A stretch of DNA of 11,462 nt from Spirochaetia bacterium. GTDB taxonomy: Bacteria; Spirochaetota; Spirochaetia; Treponematales; Breznakiellaceae. Positions 8,477 through 11,462 of this stretch are shown piece after piece (position 1 is the first letter of the stretch; the number at the start of each line of letters is the position of its first letter). Below the pieces are notes generated by a model that was given only the letters and a program-made list of their open reading frames with translations, had not been told where the DNA came from and did no database searches. Made by a program: the position numbers and the translations under genes. Where the stretch lies: NCBI GenBank assembly GCA_025997655.1, contig BNUW01000080.1, positions 1 through 11,462 on the forward strand, given 5' to 3'.

Positions 8477-9122
8477 TCCGGTGCTGCTGGTATGCCGTTC
8501 GAAAAGTCTTAATCTCTTAGGTATTTTCCTTCTGAAACGGTTAGGGCTGCGGCAGATAATGACTACCGGTGATGAGGGTAAGGCGTTGAACCGGCTGATA
8601 AGCGCGTTAAGCCCGAAGCTTATCATTATTGACGCTAATTTCTATTTGGATTCAACGCCGCGCCGGGTTGGGCTTTTACTGCGGGACCGGCCTGAATTGA
8701 ATATTACGGTTTGTAATATCAATTCTTTTCAACCGGAACGGTTGGTGGATTTTCTGCGGTTTGGCGCGCGGAGTGTTATTGATTTGAGTTTTGGGGTGAG
8801 TAAATTCCGGCGGGGTATTAACCGGGTGCTGCTTAATCAAGAGTATACTTCCGGCAATATTCTGGAGGCATACGATAACTTGTCCGATGATACACCGGAA
8901 TTGCGGATAGATTCGACGGCGCGGCAGGAGGATGTTAAGCGTTTAATCTGGGCCGCCAAGAAGGGCAAGGAGATAGCGAATATTTTAGGGGTGAGTATTA
9001 AAACGGTGGAAATACACAAGAAGGCGCTTTTTGCGAATTACGGTGTAGAAAATTGTTTGGAACTTAACCGGCAATGTTTTTTATTGGGTGAGATACGTCG
9101 GGCGGAGGTATGTGTTGTATGA
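8463..9122 (+). CDS. LuxR-type response-regulator-like protein in the head operon
   Basis: The C-terminal part (about 155-212) matches the LuxR/FixJ DNA-binding domain: KGKEIANILGVSIKTVEIHK (167-186) is the helix-turn-helix, and NYGVENCLELNR continues it. The N-terminal ~130 residues look like a receiver domain: hydrophobic VLLVC at strand 1, LIIIDANFY with Asp57 at the phosphoacceptor position, and FLRFGARSVIDL where receivers have a GA.gyl.K segment. The acidic pair after strand 1 and the late conserved Lys are missing, so phosphorylation is doubtful and it may be a pseudo-receiver. It overlaps the portal gene by 14 bases and ends at the protease Shine-Dalgarno, so it is co-expressed with structural genes. 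The role is unknown. A late-gene regulator or a modifier of host transcription are possible inferences. Confidence 0.82.
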   Translation: MKFLSPVLLVCRSKSLNLLGIFLLKRLGLRQIMTTGDEGKALNRLISALSPKLIIIDANFYLDSTPRRVGLLLRDRPELNITVCNINSFQPERLVDFLRFGARSVIDLSFGVSKFRRGINRVLLNQEYTSGNILEAYDNLSDDTPELRIDSTARQEDVKRLIWAAKKGKEIANILGVSIKTVEIHKKALFANYGVENCLELNRQCFLLGEIRRAEVCVV

Positions 9123-9127
9123 GGGGG
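9121..9127 (+). promoter_or_regulatory. Shine-Dalgarno deciding the prohead protease start
   Basis: GAGGGGG sits 5 bases before ATG at 9133 and overlaps the TGA of the regulator gene (9120-9122), an arrangement suited to reinitiation. The in-frame ATG at 9088 lies deep inside the regulator gene without a comparable site. The mirrored copy is at 2336-2342. Confidence 0.7.
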
Positions 9128-9132
9128 CTTCT

Positions 9133-9831
9133 ATGTTGATACGGTGTAAAAGCGGCGAATTCCAGGTACAGAGCCGGGCGGTTCTGATGGAATTTCTGCG
9201 GGGGGAATTGGGTATGTATGGAACGGAGGGTGGCGTTAAAACGGTCAAGGATGGGCTTGATATGGAGTGTATTGCATCGGTTCCGTTTTGTCTTGCAACT
9301 GAACAGGGGGAAACGGATCAGGGGGTGCCGTGGATCTTCTCTACTTTTGATTTGGACCGATACGATGAGCGGGTTGATCCGGCGGGGTGGGATTTCAAGC
9401 GATACCTGGAAAATCCGGTCATTCAATGGGCACATTGTTATTCGATTCCAGCGATAGGCAGGGCAGAAAAAGTGTTCGCCGATGACAAGGGGCTGCATGG
9501 GAATATCGTTTTTAATAGCAAGGACTATGATCCCTTTGGCTGGGGTATTGGGGAACGAGTGAAAGCGGGGGTACTAAGGGCGGGGTCGGTGGGATTCAGA
9601 ATTTTGGAGATAGAGCTTCCTTCAAAGGAGGATGCGGACATGGGTCCGGGCAAGGATGGAACGGCGTTGATTTTCAGAAAACAGGAGCTTTTGGAATTCA
9701 GTATTTGTAATGTTCCGGCAAATCCGTTTGCCATGGCAAAGACGGTAACGGAATCGAAGCAGGCGGCGGGTTTTCCTGATTTTTGGGGAAACATCATACA
9801 GAGCGGACCAGCGGTCCGAAATCAGGAGTGA
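9133..9831 (+). CDS. HK97-family prohead protease
   Basis: This serine protease (HK97 prohead protease / U35 type) is co-assembled in the prohead, where it trims the capsid delta domain and then itself. The 232-residue protein shows FSTFDLDRYDERV (69-81), NPVIQWAH with candidate catalytic His101 followed by IPAIG, LRAGSVGF with candidate nucleophile Ser152, and ELLEFSICNVPANPFA (185-200), which is the family's LE.S....PANP.A motif. The tail after ~205 is low in features and may be self-cleaved. It sits directly before the capsid gene, as is usual. A start at 9088 would add 15 residues (247 total) but is poorly supported. The closing TGA overlaps the capsid Shine-Dalgarno (aggagtga). Confidence 0.92.
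   Translation: MLIRCKSGEFQVQSRAVLMEFLRGELGMYGTEGGVKTVKDGLDMECIASVPFCLATEQGETDQGVPWIFSTFDLDRYDERVDPAGWDFKRYLENPVIQWAHCYSIPAIGRAEKVFADDKGLHGNIVFNSKDYDPFGWGIGERVKAGVLRAGSVGFRILEIELPSKEDADMGPGKDGTALIFRKQELLEFSICNVPANPFAMAKTVTESKQAAGFPDFWGNIIQSGPAVRNQE
9804..9818 (+). promoter_or_regulatory. Short hairpin just before the capsid ribosome-binding site
   Basis: CGGACC (9804-9809) and GGTCCG (9813-9818) form a perfect six-base-pair stem over the three-base loop AGC. It ends 5 bases before the AGGAG of the capsid gene and lies in the last codons of the protease gene. It has no T-run, so it is not a terminator. It could influence mRNA processing or capsid translation, but a stem this short can arise by chance. 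The mirrored copy is at 1645-1659. Confidence 0.3.
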
Positions 9832-9834
9832 ACT

Positions 9835-11160
9835 ATGGAAAATGAGTTGATCAAGGCGGTAAAGGCGAAACTTGCCGCTATGACTACTATCGAAAAAGCC
9901 GGGTTTAGTGATCCGGCGAAAGCGGAACAATACTTCAAGGAGAAGGAACAAATTCTTGAGGATATTGTTAAGGTTCTGGAAACGGTTACCGGGGATCAGG
10001 CGGCGGAAACCGAAGCGTTGAAACAAACGGTCAAGGAACTGCGGGACGGCATCAAGGGACAGGCGGCGAATCCCCGAGAGTTGTCGCGGCGGGAACTCTG
10101 CTACCGGCTGGGTAAGGCGTTGGCGGCGGCGTGGGGGGGCAATCATGGCGCCCTGGCGGAACTGAACTTTACGCCGAACTTGAAAGCGGAGAACTGGACG
10201 AATCCCCATGATGTTTCATGGAGTGATAAGGGCTGGAAACTATCAGGGGTGGCGGAAAAGGCAGCGCTCGGTTCGCCGATGGGAAATTTGGCAACGAATG
10301 AACAGTATCTTATCAATCCGATTTATGAAACGGAGATTATGCAGGATGCCGCTAAAAAATCGGTAATGATGGGATTGGTGCGGAATAGGCCGATGATGGG
10401 GCCGTCTATTATGCTTCCCACCAGGGACCGGGGCGGGGTGCAGCTTCATTGGCTTACGGCTTATGGGCAGCAGATTACCGGTTCCAAGCCCAGGGGGGCG
10501 GAACGTGTTGAACTGAAAGCGTACACCTTGGCGGGGTATATTCCGTGGTATGACGAATTTGAGGAGGACATTTTCGTTGACCTGGGGGCTATGTTCATGG
10601 ATGAGTTTACAGAAGTGTATGGGCAAGAGTTTGACCGTCAATGTTTGCTGGCCGATGATGATCCCTTTACCGGGGCTATGGAAGCGGCGGGGACGGTGAA
10701 GGTTTCTATTGCGGGGGCAACGGTCAATGATCTATCCTGGAAAGACTTTCGGGATGCGGTGTATAAAATTCCTGCGGAGGAGCGCAAGGATTGTGCGTGG
10801 TTCCTGAATGAAACGGTGCTTAACCATGTGGCGAACATTGAGGATACAACGGGGCGTCCTATTTGGCGGCGGCCTATGGAGGCTATGCCGGGGAAACTGG
10901 ACTTGTACCCCTATCATGAGGTGGGTATCCTTCCTCAAATGGCGGATATTGGGGCTGATACGCCGTTTGCGATTTTTATGAATCCTAAACGGATTCAGCA
11001 TGGCAACCGGAAAGGAATCGAGATCAAGAAGTTTGATCAGACTACGGAAAGTTTGGAATATGGGGAACTTTTTCTAAGGTTTCGCAAGCGTGATGGGTTT
11101 CTGGTTACCCGACCGGAAAATAATATTATCGTTCTGAAAACGAAAGCTGCGGGAGGATAG
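9835..11160 (+). CDS. HK97-fold phage major capsid protein
   Basis: This is the main shell protein, 441 residues. Residues 1-75 are highly charged and helical, with many Lys/Glu and heptad-like spacing. This fits a built-in delta domain acting as scaffold, since no separate scaffold gene is present. A linker (about 76-145) leads to the N-arm and shell domain beginning around GSPMGNLATNEQYLINPIYE (146-165). The E-loop and P-domain are less distinct, but PWYDEFEEDIFVDLGAMFMD falls where the spine helix lies, and the C-terminus GFLVTRPENNIIVLK is typical of the fold. Cleavage by the upstream protease within the linker is inferred. ATG follows an AGGAG site with 6-base spacing, 3 bases after the protease stop. 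Confidence 0.93.
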   Translation: MENELIKAVKAKLAAMTTIEKAGFSDPAKAEQYFKEKEQILEDIVKVLETVTGDQAAETEALKQTVKELRDGIKGQAANPRELSRRELCYRLGKALAAAWGGNHGALAELNFTPNLKAENWTNPHDVSWSDKGWKLSGVAEKAALGSPMGNLATNEQYLINPIYETEIMQDAAKKSVMMGLVRNRPMMGPSIMLPTRDRGGVQLHWLTAYGQQITGSKPRGAERVELKAYTLAGYIPWYDEFEEDIFVDLGAMFMDEFTEVYGQEFDRQCLLADDDPFTGAMEAAGTVKVSIAGATVNDLSWKDFRDAVYKIPAEERKDCAWFLNETVLNHVANIEDTTGRPIWRRPMEAMPGKLDLYPYHEVGILPQMADIGADTPFAIFMNPKRIQHGNRKGIEIKKFDQTTESLEYGELFLRFRKRDGFLVTRPENNIIVLKTKAAGG

Positions 11161-11163
11161 GGT

Positions 11164-11403
11164 ATGATTGTCAATAATTGGGATATTGACCTTGAAAAGA
11201 TGACGTGCCGGAATCTGATAAACAAGATAAGGGTGCAATTTACCCATAAGGGAACTTTCATTGACGGTAAAATTGACGATGTTTCTTTACCGATGTTGTC
11301 CGCTCTGGCTCGGACAGGGGGCGGGGAAACCTATTTGGCTCGGCAGCTTGGGGAAGCAGAGGGGGTGTTTCTTCCGGAGCTTATAAAAGCTCGAATGGCA
11401 TAG
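11164..11403 (+). CDS. Hypothetical 79-aa protein after the capsid gene
   Basis: I do not recognise this family. The protein is mixed charged and soluble-looking, with no signal peptide, membrane segment or cysteine cluster (a single Cys near residue 15). It begins MIVNNWDIDLEKMTC and ends VFLPELIKARMA, with a GGG at about 52-54. The start is well supported: GGAGG at 11152-11156 lies 7 bases upstream, and only 3 bases separate it from the capsid stop. Its position, last in the head transcript and directly before a terminator, suggests a virion or head-completion accessory. It is shorter than typical head-tail connectors, so that remains a guess. Confidence 0.75.
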   Translation: MIVNNWDIDLEKMTCRNLINKIRVQFTHKGTFIDGKIDDVSLPMLSALARTGGGETYLARQLGEAEGVFLPELIKARMA

Positions 11404-11453
11404 AGAAAAGAAAACCGCTCGGGTGATTCTTCATCCGGGCGGTTTTCTTTTTT
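11404..11453 (+). terminator. Strong intrinsic terminator ending the head operon
   Basis: The stem is 11410-11425 paired with 11432-11447. GAAAACCGC/GCGGTTTTC are perfect, and the inner TCGGGTG/CATCCGG pairs include two G-U wobbles. The loop is ATTCTT. A-rich and T-rich flanks (11404-11409 and 11448-11453) extend the pairing and supply the T-run. It begins directly after the stop codon of the 79-residue gene. The A-run on the other side would let it act in both directions. Outside it, CATAGA (11399-11404) and TCTATG (11456-11461) can also pair. Confidence 0.9.
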
Positions 11454-11462
11454 AGTCTATGT

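Larger units (their letters stand above)
5853..11462. repeat. Right arm of a 5.6-kb perfect inverted repeat
   Basis: This is the mirror of 1-5610. It is the arm that is continuous with the unique central loop, because the small terminase reading frame runs from the loop through 5852/5853 into this arm without a break or change in character. I therefore treat it as the reference copy for the gene annotations. Both arms end at exactly mirrored bases just outside a terminator hairpin. That is expected if an assembler walked the same graph path in both directions, and unlikely for a random chimeric molecule. Confidence 0.97.

Noticed and set aside
8596..8625. TGATAAGC and GCTTATCA form a perfect eight-base inverted repeat with a 14-base spacer inside the LuxR-like gene, like an operator
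   Set aside because: About one or two such repeats are expected by chance in 5.6 kb when spacers up to ~20 bases are allowed. It lies within coding sequence with no promoter nearby.
9622..10209. 195-residue antisense open frame opposite the protease and capsid genes (mirror 1254-1841), plus similar frames at 9064-9498 and 10243-10641
   Set aside because: They are shadows of strongly coding, G-rich genes. The translations are rich in Arg, Pro and His with no recognisable domain, and they run against the transcription direction of the whole operon.
1..11462. Arms as inverted terminal repeats of a complete linear phage genome, or a hairpin-telomere replicative dimer
   Set aside because: The arms make up nearly the whole sequence and contain only head genes, with no polymerase, terminal protein, protelomerase, tail or lysis genes. 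The centre is not a telomere-like palindrome but a 242-base unique piece of a terminase gene.
1..11462. CRISPR array, tRNA, integrase, attachment site or defence system
   Set aside because: No regularly spaced short repeats, no cloverleaf-like sequence and no matching proteins are visible. Apart from intergenic gaps of a few bases, the terminators and the short ends, everything is covered by head-module genes.

Overview
The window carries one phage DNA-packaging and head-assembly module, present twice as an almost perfect palindrome. Positions 1-5610 are the reverse complement of 5853-11462 (position x pairs with 11463-x). A 242-base stretch, 5611-5852, occurs only once and separates the arms. 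Every protein from one arm has an identical counterpart in the other, and the outermost bases also match. The real information content is therefore about 5.85 kb.

Read rightwards from the centre, the module is: small terminase (5' end missing), large terminase, HK97-type portal, a LuxR-type response-regulator-like protein, HK97-family prohead protease, HK97-fold major capsid protein, a 79-residue protein of unknown function, and a strong intrinsic terminator. The genes abut or overlap (ATGA at terL/portal, 14 bases at portal/regulator, a shared stop and Shine-Dalgarno at regulator/protease, and 3-base gaps on either side of the capsid gene). This is what a single late transcript looks like. 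The terminases recognise and cut concatemeric DNA and pump it through the portal into a prohead built from the capsid protein, which the protease matures. The left arm shows the same genes on the minus strand, ending in a terminator at 10-59. It holds only the last 53 codons of the small terminase.

The layout points to a tailed, double-stranded DNA phage or prophage of a bacterium with moderate to high GC. Codons are rich in cgg, gcg, ggg and ccg, and the coding strand is visibly G-rich over C. The composition flips at the centre. No host gene, integrase, tRNA or att site is visible, so the host cannot be named. A spirochaete such as Treponema is only a weak impression.

The palindrome is most simply explained as a fold-back chimera or assembly-graph artefact. 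The small terminase reads continuously from the unique loop into the right arm, so the 5852/5853 join looks genuine. The 5610/5611 join cuts off the gene's 5' end and is the suspect one. The most interesting biological item is the LuxR/response-regulator-like gene inside the head operon. No base outside the arms and loop is present, and there is no gene-free stretch longer than about 60 bases.
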